In this document: positions 12,063-23,147 of the stretch, piece by piece
How positions within the stretch are numbered: position 1 is the stretch's first letter
Layout: each line of letters starts with the position of its first letter
Assembly: GCA_027604005.1 (NCBI GenBank)
Contig: JADGJT010000301.1
Coordinates: 1 to 29,013, forward strand
DNA: 29,013 bases
Direction: 5' to 3'
Source of the DNA: Dinochytrium kinnereticum
Taxonomy: Eukaryota > Chytridiomycota > Chytridiomycetes > Chytridiales > Chytridiaceae
Program-made: the position numbers and the translations under genes
The notes under the pieces: model-generated
Database searches by the model: none
Told to the model about the DNA's origin: nothing
The model's input: the letters and a program-made list of their open reading frames with translations, nothing else

Positions 12063-12986
12063 TTAAAAATGTTTATGTCTCATCTTTCTTCTGCGTTTTT
12101 CTCTGTTCATTGGGACAATCTTTAAGACGGTTCCTGGTGTGATTCCCGCTTTAGAGATGCGAATGCTACCTTTCTTCAGAACTTTTCGGATCTTACTTTC
12201 TCCAACACCACCGTCTTGGTCAAGTAGGAAATAGTTAGATGCATTTGACCCTACATCAATGATGGATGTGGTGATTGCCAGCTTGTGCGTTTTCCAAAGA
12301 TGGTGCCATGAAATGCTTCGAGTGGGGCCAATTTCGGGCACGTCGTGGGACGCGGCTCTTTGAAATGATGTTTCGATGCTGCGCTTCAAATCATTGATGG
12401 TGTCGGTTGATTTTACCGACACGCCTGGAATGAGAAAAGGGAGAGTGAGATAGGGTTGACGCTGGAAAGAAAACAAACAATAAATCAAGAAGCATCTTTG
12501 CTCACATATAGCTTTGAACGGTTCCCGAGATATAACGACATGGAACGTTCTCCCCTTTTTCCTTGAAATCGCCGTTCCAACCTCTGCACGCGTGACAGGA
12601 AGTGCAGGCAGTTGCCGCATAAAGACTGGCCTCAGGTCTCCAAGTCTGACAAGGTCTTTCTCAAGAAGACCATCCAGCTCCTTTGACCAGACTTCTTCGG
12701 CTCCATCCAATGATCCAAGGATGCAGCAACTTGTTCTGTACCATGATTCTGTTGGATGTGGATCTGGTTCATTGCTGGAATTGAGTTTGGTTATATTGGC
12801 TTGACGACGACGGTCGTGCTTGGTTGGGGGAGGTGGGTCAGATATGGGTGAGATGCCGAGGGTTGTGGAGATGAGAGGATCGGAGAGGAGGGTTGATATG
12901 GATGTTTCGAGGAGGTGGATTTTCTTTTGGAGGGTTATAATGCTTTTTAAACGGGCTTTGGTTTCAGCTCGTTCAGTTTCCAACAT
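12063..12986 (-). CDS. SNRNP25: U11/U12 snRNP 25 kDa-like protein, 2 exons (280 aa)
   Basis: SNRNP25 is a ubiquitin-fold component of the U11 part of the minor (U12-type) spliceosome. Exons 12986-12506 and 12424-12063 are joined by an 81-nt intron; an upstream AG would shift the frame, whereas CATTCCAG at 12432-12425 restores it. The C-terminal half has the expected order: a DLKRSI helix after a beta strand (VSVKSTDTINDLKRSIE), the diagnostic block ISWHHLWKTHKL (family ISW.YVWRTYHL), and a final Gly-rich turn with hydrophobic strand (GITPGTVLKIVPM) followed by a basic tail. The N-terminal ~90 residues are a helical, polar extension. It is longer than the human protein (about 130), and a Gly/Asp insertion (about 225-245) interrupts the fold. 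Identification is from remembered family pattern, not alignment. Confidence 0.65.
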   Translation of the reverse strand: MLETERAETKARLKSIITLQKKIHLLETSISTLLSDPLISTTLGISPISDPPPPTKHDRRRQANITKLNSSNEPDPHPTESWYRTSCCILGSLDGAEEVWSKELDGLLEKDLVRLGDLRPVFMRQLPALPVTRAEVGTAISRKKGRTFHVVISREPFKAICEQRCFLIYCLFSFQRQPYLTLPFLIPGVSVKSTDTINDLKRSIETSFQRAASHDVPEIGPTRSISWHHLWKTHKLAITTSIIDVGSNASNYFLLDQDGGVGESKIRKVLKKGSIRISKAGITPGTVLKIVPMNREKRRRKMRHKHF

Positions 12987-13078
12987 TTTTTTTTTTTTAT
13001 CTTTTCACGAAAATAAAGTTAAAGTAGATATGAAGGGCTTTACTGCCTTTGTCAATAACATTATCATGTGGGATGTTC

Positions 13079-14849
13079 CTACTTTCTGTGTAGGATAACG
13101 AGCCCAACGATTCCAAGGCAATACAACGAAATAATAATAGGCCCCCAAGCTGCCATTATTGGCTGCCTCGACACAGGGTCAATCAGCTTCAATGACGCCA
13201 CAAACCCAATCCCCGTCATCATTGACCCATTGAACCGATAAGCAGCAAAAGCGGTCGGTCTCAGCCTCTGGTCCGGAAAGAAGTTTGGGATGAGTTTGTA
13301 GATCTGATTCATCAGTACCGCGTCACTTGCTCCCAGCATAATCGCTGATGTGAACATGATGGATGGAGTTGTGCCTGGGCTTGGAGAGAACCAGAGGAGG
13401 AGGATGGAGGTTGTGTGCAGGAGGGCGGTGGAGAGGAGAATGATGCGGGAGTCTAATTTGTCGGAGATTGTGCCGATTGCGAAGGAGGAGAGCATATTTG
13501 CTGACCCGAGGATTGCGAAAAGATAGAGTATATGGGTTAGATCGGTGGAGGCTGGTAGGAATCTTGGGAGGAGGCCGCTGTAGAATGCTGGATGTTTTTC
13601 ACGGTGAGATGCATCGTAGATTGTTTTTTTGAAAACAGTAAAAGCTACAAAAGGGTGGAAATATACAAACTTTGCCCCAACGACGTTACATAGATCAAAG
13701 GAAGTAGACACAACATCCTCCCGTCCACACAAAGTTTTGAAGTTTTAAATATCAGATTAAAAAGGTTATTGTCTAAAGGCCCAACAACAGTCGCAGTGGT
13801 ATCGGGTTCGGAATGAAGGGGTATAAACACCCCGGGTTCGGGGCGCGTCCAAACGTAAACAAGCATAAGAGATCCTAGGGAGCCAACCCCGGCTACGATT
13901 GTGAATACAGCTGTCTAAGAAGAAGGTTTAGAGTTTGTTATTAGCCATATGGGTTACTCCTACCTTTGGAAGGCTCGTTCTCAGGAGAACCACTACAAGG
14001 AGAGGTCCGAGGACAGCAGATGCACCAAATAAGCCGAAAAAAATGCTAGAGTATTTGCCAACTTTGCTTTTCTCTGCACATCGGGTTAAATATGTTCTAA
14101 ACTATGTTATCTGTGCTTGTTGTGAAGAAGGTGAGCTATACCCTTGAGCCGTCCACAGAACTGATGCACCGAATCCTATCAAAACAGAGGCTGGGAATAA
14201 GATGCCGAGCTGAGCATTTACATAAAGAAAATGTTAAAGGAAAGAAATGAGTAAGTCCCACCTGAATTTTACTGTCGTCAAAGGTAAGAGCGATAACATA
14301 GGCTACATCAAGACATACGTATGTCAACGAGGCGAAAAACAAGCCGGCTCTAGAAATCCGTCATTAAGCTGATGATTTGACCTGTGTTTTACCGGCTTCC
14401 AATTCTATCGACAATCGGTGCAGCGGTCAAGAGGTTGAAAATAGCAAATGAGACATAGATGGCGCCTAGACATGGAAATGCGACGGCATCTGGAAGCGTT
14501 GTTGATGCCAAATTCTAAAAAAAATCGCCGGTCAGTTCACACCCATTCCAAAAAACGAAAAGAAGAAAAAAAAGTGGGATAAAGGCAAGATCACGACAAC
14601 TGGAGGCATAAAAATCCCAACCTGAATGACGCCGAATGCCATAAAGATAAAGAAAAACGATATCCCCAGGATCGAAACATCCATCACACGGCCTTTGAAC
14701 TGCCCCGTCGCCAAATCATGATGCTCCTGATTGAGAGACACCTCTGATCTTGAGGTGATTGGGGACTGGATGTCCTGACTGCTTGACGAAGTGAGGTGGG
14801 TGGATGCGCCCGGCCTTGCGCACACCTCCTCGGCGCCATGGTCAGACAT
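13079..14849 (-). CDS. UNC93/MFSD11-like major facilitator protein, 7 exons (453 aa)
   Basis: Multi-pass membrane protein of the UNC93 branch of the MFS; substrate unknown. Exons in transcript order: 14849-14622, 14514-14393, 14349-14262, 14209-14142, 14066-13964, 13914-13671 and 13587-13079. Helix 1 (MDVSILGISFFFIFMAFGVI) follows a polar N-terminus of about 60 residues. FGASVLWTAQG is the UNC93-family motif in the helix 3-4 region, then GKYSSIFFGLFGAS. LGQTFYSGLLPRF matches the start of the second half of MFSD11. GASDAVLMNQIYKLIP is the typical G..D...NTQ-type segment. The 91-nt intron before the last exon was chosen over a 26-nt alternative because it yields this match. About ten to twelve helices are readable. 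Confidence 0.8.
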
Positions 14850-15275
14850 TTTTTCTTCAGCACGTCAGTAGGGGCAACGGCGTCTTCCGTTGCAGAGTCG
14901 GCAGTGGCAGCAGAAATGATTTTGGTTTGTCATCCTCGTCACTTGATTCTGACAGCCATGCGAATGCTGGAAGATGGCCGAGTTTTCTAAGAAAGAGGAG
15001 AACAAGAAAGCAGAGGAAGGGTGGACGACACAGGGAATCGCTGGCAAAGGATGTGCTTTATTCTGTGCAGTGCTGAGCATGCTATCCAAAGGGGATGCAA
15101 CAGCCAGTTGATACATCCGTGCAATCAGTCTCCTGCCCCAGTGGCAGCCCAGTAACCAAAGCCCCATGCAGTGTGCAAGGCAGCAGCAGCATCCGCTCCC
15201 CAGTCCAGAACAGTCGCAGGGACCCTTGAATCCCTTCAAAGATCTCTCAAAGTCGTTTCAGAATTTCACTTTTAA
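14850..15275. promoter_or_regulatory. Divergent intergenic region, UNC93-like / SNF2-RING helicase
   Basis: A 426-base gap lies between opposite start codons. It is relatively GC-rich, with CAG/CTG-rich stretches (about 15089-15200, several GCAGCAG and CCAGT repeats). The frames across it lack ATG starts, are cysteine-rich by composition and show no family signal, so I treat the region as shared promoter and leaders. Confidence 0.5.
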
Positions 15276-18200
15276 ATGACAACTCCAAATGAGTCCGACC
15301 TCAACCACTCCTCAGGCTACAACTTCATGGCGGACCTGAACATGCTCGCCGCCTTCCAGACGCAGCACATGCAGACGCAGAACCCATTCGATGATAGCCT
15401 GATGGCCTCAATGCAGCTGCAGGCACCTTCGTCGTCAACGGATGCATCATTCATCCAACCACCTCAGCAACAGGATACCAACATCATTGATCTGACCGAC
15501 GAGGATCCACACACCCACTCGGCTCAAAACTCGCAGCTGTTTCAGCTTAATCCAATGAACTTAACAAGCCCGTTTTATTCGGCGACCCCGCAGCAATTGT
15601 ATGCGTTTAGCGAACCGATTGAGATTCTTCGATCAGCTGGGTTTTTTAATGAGAATGCAACCCTGGGTGACTCTTCCGCCTCTAAACGTAAGTTGGGTGA
15701 CCAGCAAGAAAATTCAGGAACCAAGCGGCAGAAATCCACAAAGGATTATTCCTCCCCTGTTGTTGTTCAGGAGGAGTCTGCGGGGAAGAGTTCTTCCGAG
15801 GATGTGATTGATCTGACTGATGTGACTGATATGGAAGATCAGGCACTTCTGAATAAGGCCTTGGAGCGTGCTGAGGAGAGGAGACGACAAAGAGCGGCAT
15901 CTCAAAAACAGCTGGTCTGTTATGGAGTCGTTTCTACACTAGTTGTGGAACTCAAACATCAAGTCTACATCACGGCGATACAGGGGCAGAGGGAAATTAC
16001 AGTGGAGCTGGTCCCAGAAGAATCAATTATACATTATGGCATCTACGATTTACGAGTGGCTACATTATCAGGCGAAACGGTTTGTAAACCCTTTCCACCC
16101 TCCCCCCCCCCATCCCCCCCTTATCTTATTTCTTTGGGCAGCTAGGATATGTGGAAAAGCGAGTAGCAGCAGCGTTATCACCATATCTTAACAGGTTAAG
16201 AATCGAAGCGCTTATTCCTAAAACGCAATATAATGTAAGCTCCTAGCATGGATGACTTATCACGACCGTGATATTAAACTAAACCTTCAGAAGTTCACCG
16301 CGAGCCTCTACTTGACTCTTTACGGGATGAGATATTCCGGTAAAGAGTTTGGGGACTATCTTCTTCAACATAAGATCACACTGGGAACATCTCTCCGTAA
16401 CTCGATGGTTCCGAATGAGAACCCACACCAACACCTCGCGATTTCCCGAGTTTCCTCTTCATCATCCTCTATGTCCGACGCAGGCTCCTCAGGAGCCGAC
16501 GCCAAGTCCCAAATCGATGCAATATATAATTCACTCACTTCGGCGGAAGATTTGCCTGAAATGGAACCAGGTGAGTGTTTGAAGTTTTGAGGGGTGGGTG
16601 GTAGGGTTAAGGAAGACATATTCACTGCTAATTTTTTTTTACTTCCATTTAATGTTAAGACGGTAATTTGACGACACCGATGTATAAACATCAGAAACAG
16701 GCCTTGTATTTCATGGTAAAGAAGGAGGAGCAAGTAGACTTTACGAAGTTTGATCCAAAGCATTCGTTGTGGCAGTATGAGAATCGAAGTTACAGGAATG
16801 TTATTACAAATCAACGGGCGCCTAATCAGCCGAATCAGATGAAAGGAGGAATTTTGGCAGGTAAGGAATAGGGTGTTCGCGATGTTCCTAATTTTCTATT
16901 TAATAGATGACATGGGATTAGGAAAAACAATCGAGGTCATTTCTTTACTGTTGAAAGAAAAGGCTACACCCGAGAATTATTCTTTGACGGATCGCAAGTT
17001 CAAATCTTCTGGGACTTTAATTGTATGCCCCTTGAGTACCGTTCAAAATTGGGAAGAGCAGGTTGCCGCTCATGTAAGAACGGACCATCTCAAGATAAAT
17101 ATCTATCATGGGCCGAACCGATGTCAAGATCCCAACGTTTTGGCGAAATACGTATGTTTGTTTGTGTTGCCTTTTTTGTTGTTTTTTTTTGGGAGGTGGA
17201 TTTTATCATTGACTTTGATTTCAGGATATTGTTTTGACTACATACAGTGTTCTTTCGATAGAGTACAGTAAAGACATCAAATCTGGAGCTGTCGATCCTG
17301 AAGCCCCTAAGGATGCAGCGTGGACTTCACCCTTGCTAAGCATTCAGTGGTTTAGAATTGTCCTCGATGAAGCACATATCATCAAAGATCCTAACACAGG
17401 GCAAGCAAAGGCGGCCTGCTGCTTATCAGCGGACCGACGGTGGTGTTTAACTGGTACACCCATTCAAAATCGTCTCGATGGTTTGTGTTTGAAACTTCAT
17501 GTTTATACTATTGCTTACGCTACCGCTTTTTGAAATACAAACAGATCTGTTTAGCCTGATTAAATTCCTCGGCTTGCAACCCTTCAACGCCAGAAGCGCA
17601 TGGAATCAATTCATTTCCAAACCCGCCCGATTCGCAACCAACTCTATTGGCGTTCACCGCCTCCAAACTCTTATGAAATCCATCACATTGCGGAGAACAA
17701 AGACACAGAAGATTGACGGAAAGCCCATTCTGACTCTCCCTGAGAGAATTGATAGCACGCTAATGATCACCCTCTCTCCTTCTGAACAAACTCTGTACAA
17801 TCATGTTCATCAACGAGCTAAGGCTGTGTTTCATGGATTACAGCAGTCTGGGACTGTGATGAGGAATTATGTGCATTTGTTGGAGATTATTTTAAGGATG
17901 AGACAGATTTGTGTGCATCCTTTACTTTGCAAGGATTCGGATTTGGAGTTTAAAGACCCTGGTAAGGACAATTTTGCTATCTGTTCACAGTCATTGTAAA
18001 CAGATATTTTTGTTTTCAGACTTCCATACATATTAATCAACCATCTTCCCACAGGCTCTCAAGATAACGGCCCCTTAACAAAGTCCAAAGCCTTCCATCT
18101 TTTCTCCCTCCTGAAAGATAGCGGCGATGACAAATGCACCGTCTGCGACGCGTCCATGGAGAGTCTGGGAGAAGTCGGCCGTGGCCTTTATCTCGCAAAA

Positions 18201-19138
18201 TGCGGCCACCTATTTTGCAGTGAATGCTTAGCGACTTTGACCTCTCAGTCTCAATCTACAGCTTGTGTTAACTGTGGACTGGGATTTGAGAGGAAGGATC
18301 TGTTTGAGTTGAAGGATCTTGATGGGGTAGGCGGCTTTGAAGGCATCGTAAGGTCTTTTGCTAACCCCTTATCATTCCCTTCATTTTCTCGTTAAGGATT
18401 TTGAGGATGAAAGTGGGAAATTCATCGAGTTGAAACCTACTGCGATGGAGTTTCGGTATAGCTCTAAGGTGCTTGCGTTGGTTCAGGACCTTGATACAGC
18501 AAGGCAAGAGTCAAGTCAAAGAGGCGAGCCGGCCCCCAAAAGTGTCATCTTTAGTCAATGGACAAACTTATTGGATTTAATTACTGTTAGTATGCTTTTT
18601 TTTTCTTGTCTTTTTTTTTTTGCACTATTTTCATGGCATGGTCTAACCGAATTGGAAATAAAAGCCCGCGTTGGTGGAATCAGGCTTCCTCTATACGCGG
18701 GTCGACGGAAAAATGAACCGCAACGAGAGATCCAACGCCATAACCCGTTTTAAGCAAGACCCCACCGTCCCCGTCCTCCTTCTCTCCCTCAAAGCGGGTG
18801 GTGTTGGACTGAACCTCACCATCGCAAACCGCGTCTACATCATGGAACCGTATTGGAATCCTGCAGTGGAACAGCAAGCTGTTGACCGCGTTCATAGGAT
18901 GGGGCAGACGAGAACTGTGCATGCTATACGGTTTATTGCGAAAGGGACGATTGAGGATAGTATTTTGGAGTTGCAAAGACGGAAGATGAGGTTGGCGGAG
19001 ATGGCGTTTGAAAAAAGGGGTGCGGAGGGGGATGATGACGGATTGGGGAAGAAGGGGCAGAAGAGGGCTAAAGCTAGGGAGAATAAGGAAGAGTTAGCCA
19101 GACAGAGGATGCTTGATTTAAATCTTTTGTTTCAGTAG
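15276..19138 (+). CDS. HLTF-like: SNF2-family ATPase with internal RING finger (HLTF/Rad5 class), 10 exons (1083 aa)
   Basis: DNA translocase and probable ubiquitin ligase of the post-replication repair class, nuclear. Exons: 15276-16079, 16142-16234, 16291-16570, 16660-16860, 16907-17151, 17225-17480, 17545-17961, 18055-18347, 18397-18585 and 18665-19138. Two SUMO-interaction-like motifs lie near residues 70-77 (IIDLTDED) and 177-182 (VIDLTD). Residues about 215-350 resemble a HIRAN domain (LGYVEKRVAAALSPYL, then LYLTLYGMRYSGKEFGDYLL). SNF2 motifs: DDMGLGKT (460-467), DEAH (589-592), LTGTPIQNR. The C3HC4 RING spans C793-C839 and interrupts the helicase, as in HLTF/Rad5/Rad16. The C-lobe has SLKAGGVGLN and QAVDRVHRMGQ (997-1007). 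The start ATG follows a stop-rich leader. Two introns use GTTTGT donors. Confidence 0.93.
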
Positions 19139-19245
19139 CTGGGGGAAGAAAAAAATGAAAGATGGTGTGTTTTGAAGTTATTTTAAACTACACTACTCTT
19201 TTTTTGTTTTTGTATAATAATTAAATACACTTTTAAAAATACACA

Positions 19246-22200
19246 TTATATCGACTTTTTCATAACAATTCTCTTCCGCAATGACTCTAGACTCCTTTTA
19301 AACTCCTCCCGATTCGACACCCCTCTTGTCACATCCTCAACCGACTCCCCGCTTGGGTGAACCTTTGCCAATTGCTTCTTTAAGGATTTTGACGAAACGT
19401 TCTTTGTCCCCCCACCCTCTGGCGCCACTCGCCCTCTCCTTTTCATCTCCCTCCACCTCCCAATCGTAATCAGTAAAACAAAAAAAATCATTCCTGCGCC
19501 AAGACTTGTGAAAACCGCGGCGATGGATGCGAAAAACTCGAGGGGAATGCCGTATAGACGGAGAGTGACTTGGACCTGGTGTCTGCAGTAGGACGTTTTG
19601 TTGTTGACCATTCCGGTAGACATTTCGAGGACCAGGAAGAACTCGGGGGAGGAGGAACGTTTGGGGCTTATGCCGTAACAGGGGCTTCCCACTGCACATA
19701 TCCAGCTGAACGAATGAATTTAAAACGAAACGGAAGGGATTTGTTAGTTGTTGATTGGTTGATCACGACCCCACTTTATCTCGCTTCTGTTAATGTTAAA
19801 AATCGGCGCAACAGAGTTATCATCTTCATGAGCAGCCGTCCATATCAACCTCTGGTCCCCTTGAGTAAAGTTTGGGTTGATAGTACTGATAAACGATTCC
19901 GAATAATTCGATATGGTCTCCAAATCAGTGCTTCCACCAATAATTCTCAGTCTGTAATTTTCCATAAAAACAGAATTGATGCCAGTCAGTTCGTCTTGGA
20001 TAAGGAATCTAAATTTTGATGCTGGAAAATTAAACCGTAAGTTCATTTGTTTGTTAATTATTCCCCGATAGTTTACCATTATCGAAGAAGATACAAGGGA
20101 TGTCTAAGGTGGAGTCCGGGCAGGCATAAGACGTTGCATTTAAGTCTAACTGAGCTTTTTGGAAGGGTGCACATCCAGAGTATATTACAAGAGATGTTGT
20201 GATAGGTTCCTTTTACACACCACAAGAAAAAAAAACCATTTAAGTATTTTAGTATATGAGCTCGAACGGTAAATCATTTCTTCCTCACCTGAAGAGTTGT
20301 TGCGGACACGCAGGATAAGTGCGACCCCACTACGTGAATGTTTAGAACAGAGGTAGCGAAAGTCTCCCCAGACAGTGACTGGCTCTGCAACCCCAAATCT
20401 TTAATCGTGAACTATATTCCAGACAGTACTCAGAAAAAACATCATCGCAACTGTGCACTTACATTATACCGGATTTTCCCAGACCGTAATATCGACCTCT
20501 TGTAATCAACAAATACACTGTTATTCCCATGCACACTATACGCAATCTGCAGTAAGTCTCGGTCCGTTACACCAGGAGCGGCGGTAATGTCCATACTGAA
20601 TTTGTATTCTCCGAGCCTGTCGAGGAATATCGTATGAGGGAGTTTGGAGCTCGTTGTGTTAATTAAACTCGTGCTAACAAAAGAAAGACCATCAAAATGT
20701 GAATTATTTTCTAATGGTCTTACTCTCGAACATTTTCGGCCCCAAATGTCCCAGAAAACTCGATGTCGCTGTATGGGCAGTGAAGCTTTGGAGTTTATAA
20801 GAAACTGGTGGGAGGATTTTCGTGTCATGCCTACCCCTGTTATCAGTTCCGATTCCGCCAAAACAGAATTCAAGTCAAAGAATTCTGGCTGCATTCTAAT
20901 ACCTGTCCCGTCCTTAATTATTGCGACCTCGACGATGTAGCCGTCGTGATCGTATAACGGCACATACGATAGTTCAACGCCACCTGTTCCAATTCGAGGA
21001 GGCCTGACCTGGAAAACATCTGTTGTTCCAGTTTGGCCATACCATATCTGGAAATGCAGGGATTTAATCCTTATGCAGCGGCGCAATTTGCTTACAGAGT
21101 TGTCGGAGAGAGAATAGGAGAAGGATCCATCAACCGAGGTGGTCAAAGATGCGACTATTAGTCCTGTTGGAATCTCTACTACTTCAAATACTGAGATTCC
21201 TCCGTCCGGGCTGCAAGCTACTTAGCTTCACAGTGATGGGGACTTTTACCTGTAAAAGATAGTGGTGCCCCATAAAAATAGCTGTCTTCCCATATTCTTT
21301 CCGTATGTCATGCCACTAAGGGAAAACTCGCGTGTGGGCTCATTTGTAATGGGCTGGGACCCGGTTTCATTTTGTATTTTCCGATAAGTTTCAGGAGGGC
21401 CTAGAATATATATGAGTTAGCAATATGTCTTTTCTTAAAGAAATCATATAGTGAAAGTTATTGAAGATACCTGATCGAAGGCGCTGGGGAAGGTTAAAAA
21501 CCAATTTCCATATCTACCGGGATATCAAAAAGGCGCATTTAGGGCTTTCTCTTACCCTTGCAGAAGTTATTTCGACGATACTATAGAGATTGCTGGTCGA
21601 TTTGAAAAGAATCTTGACTGCATTGCAGTCTAAAGAAGAAACGGTGGCGCCAATCACATCAATCTGACCGAATTGATCTGAAATAGTGCGATTTTCAGTA
21701 TCCTATATAATCGCATTTTAATATCGAGCATGAATTACAGCATAACGTTACCAGTAGCTCTTCAACAATATCGTCTGATTTAATTCTCCAAAGAGATTGC
21801 TGGGTCGATGACTTTCTTCCAACTACAATAGTACTTAAGCATTTATCGTCATGGAAGGGTGGGTCTTGAGTTGGATAAAACGCTTTGGGTGTACAGTACG
21901 GGACTATAACCTCCCATGCCTTTTGCTGTTTGATATTTCAGTGATATCGCTTAAGAAAAAGGAAGATACGTCACCTCTGAGCTATATCGAAGAATCCCCA
22001 TAGCAGTGTTGAGAATAATGCTCTTTGTAAACATCATCCCGTCAATCAAAAAGCCTGGACTGTTATCGCATCGGTTTATGGCTTTGAGAAGTCAGTCATT
22101 ATTATCTAGACAATAGGAACCTGGAAAAGGCAAGATCAACGGGACGGGTTTCAAGGATTGGAAAAAGTCATGAGAAAAAATCAAGATGGCGTCCGAAATT

Positions 22201-23072
22201 GTGCTGCCTGGGAACGTTCCTAATGCTATTGTGGATATGCGGGGTGCCACATTGATTCTAAAGCTGGATGGCGAATACTTTTGCAACTTAGAGAGAGAAA
22301 CGACAGATGAAAGGTCGGAGGACTAAATAAATTGTAAGATAAATGTTTTACAGTAGAGGGAACCGAAGCAAAATGCTTTTTACCAGTAAAGACGATAACC
22401 AAGACACTCCATAATGAAACACTTTATCGTCCACGTTGCCAGACGTCGCAAACGAAGTTGCCACACCATTGGAAGTCATCGTGAAATCAAGTAGGCCCGC
22501 TGTTGATGTTACCAATCGAAATATCCATCCCTGGTCTTCTGATAACCCGTCGCTGACTAAAAAACAATAAATCAGGAGAAATCCATGTCAGTCCTTTTTA
22601 TCAAAGAATGATCCTCTTCTCACAATTTGATGAAATAGGAAGCGCTGAGAAGCCCTTGACAGACGACTGCTGTGTATTGGCGATCAAAGCTGGATAACCC
22701 CCAAGGTTCCAAAACTCGTATCCACAAGCGCTGCATATGCTGCCGTTCTACCCATCATTTGCGAAATGTCAATGATACAAAAAGCTTCTCTTGAGAATAA
22801 TCAACATAACTTACTGGATACGCAATTTGAACAAGAATGTCGTAGGTGCTGTTTTCCTCCAGATAAGCGACAGCACTGTCTGTTACTCCTTGAGGTCGAA
22901 ACTTGACACTCCTGCACACACAAACAGAGAGATACTCATCAGCCTTCCTTGCGGTTTCTTTTAACACAACAGTACACCATCCCTCTGTCGCATCAACTCA
23001 CCAGGTGAGCTCTCGCCTTCCCTCGACGGCCAACAGGGCCAAAGCGGAAAGCACCACAAGCAACTTGAGCAT
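19246..23072 (-). CDS. CATSPERE-like: CatSper channel accessory subunit, delta/epsilon type, 17 exons (about 956 aa)
   Basis: Predicted single-pass flagellar membrane protein of the CatSper calcium-channel complex. Exons in order: 23072-23002, 22911-22815, 22747-22624, 22556-22384, 22322-22121, 22081-21975, 21919-21752, 21702-21556, 21513-21471, 21400-21250, 21210-21096, 21047-20903, 20836-20463, 20411-20289, 20209-20077, 20021-19770 and 19691-19246. A signal peptide (MLKLLVVLSALALLAVEG) is followed by a large ectodomain with propeller-like strands (FLWGTTIFYS, SIWYGQTG about 466-473). Then come the delta/epsilon C-terminal landmarks: HTIFLDRLGEYKFSMDI, IYSGCAPF...PCIFF, FLIQDELTG, YRLRIIGGS, LIW, GSPCYGISP, PEFFLVLEMS and SYCRHQVQVTLRLYGIPL. 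One membrane helix (about 860-885) and a basic tail of about 70 residues follow. Length equals CatSper-epsilon (about 950). Family assignment is from remembered motif order; delta versus epsilon is undecided. Confidence 0.78.
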
Positions 23073-23147
23073 CTCCGACACACTTACTGACAACTTCGGA
23101 CAATTTCAGTGAAGGACGTTTCACCTGTGTTCGATTACTGCTCTGCC
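23073..23147. promoter_or_regulatory. Divergent start-to-start gap, CatSper subunit / CREST protein
   Basis: A gap of 75 bases lies between the two opposite ATGs. It contains a CAATTT element (23101-23106) and no clear TATA box. Its shortness implies that the two genes share regulatory DNA. The plus-strand frame is open leftward to a GTG at 23109, but the first ATG is at 23148. Confidence 0.5.

Noticed and set aside
13645..13670. 26-nt intron in the UNC93-like gene ending TTTTGTAG
   Set aside because: It is too short for splicing. The longer 91-nt intron from the same donor keeps phase and restores the family segment LGQTFYSGLLPRF.
14865..15239. Long minus-strand frame, cysteine-rich
   Set aside because: It has no ATG start, its composition follows a CAG/CTG-rich promoter region, and it lies between two divergent genes without splice continuity.
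20686..20735. Possible GTAAGA...GTTAG intron in the CatSper subunit gene
   Set aside because: Removing it shifts the frame into an early stop, while reading through is open, so I kept it as exon.
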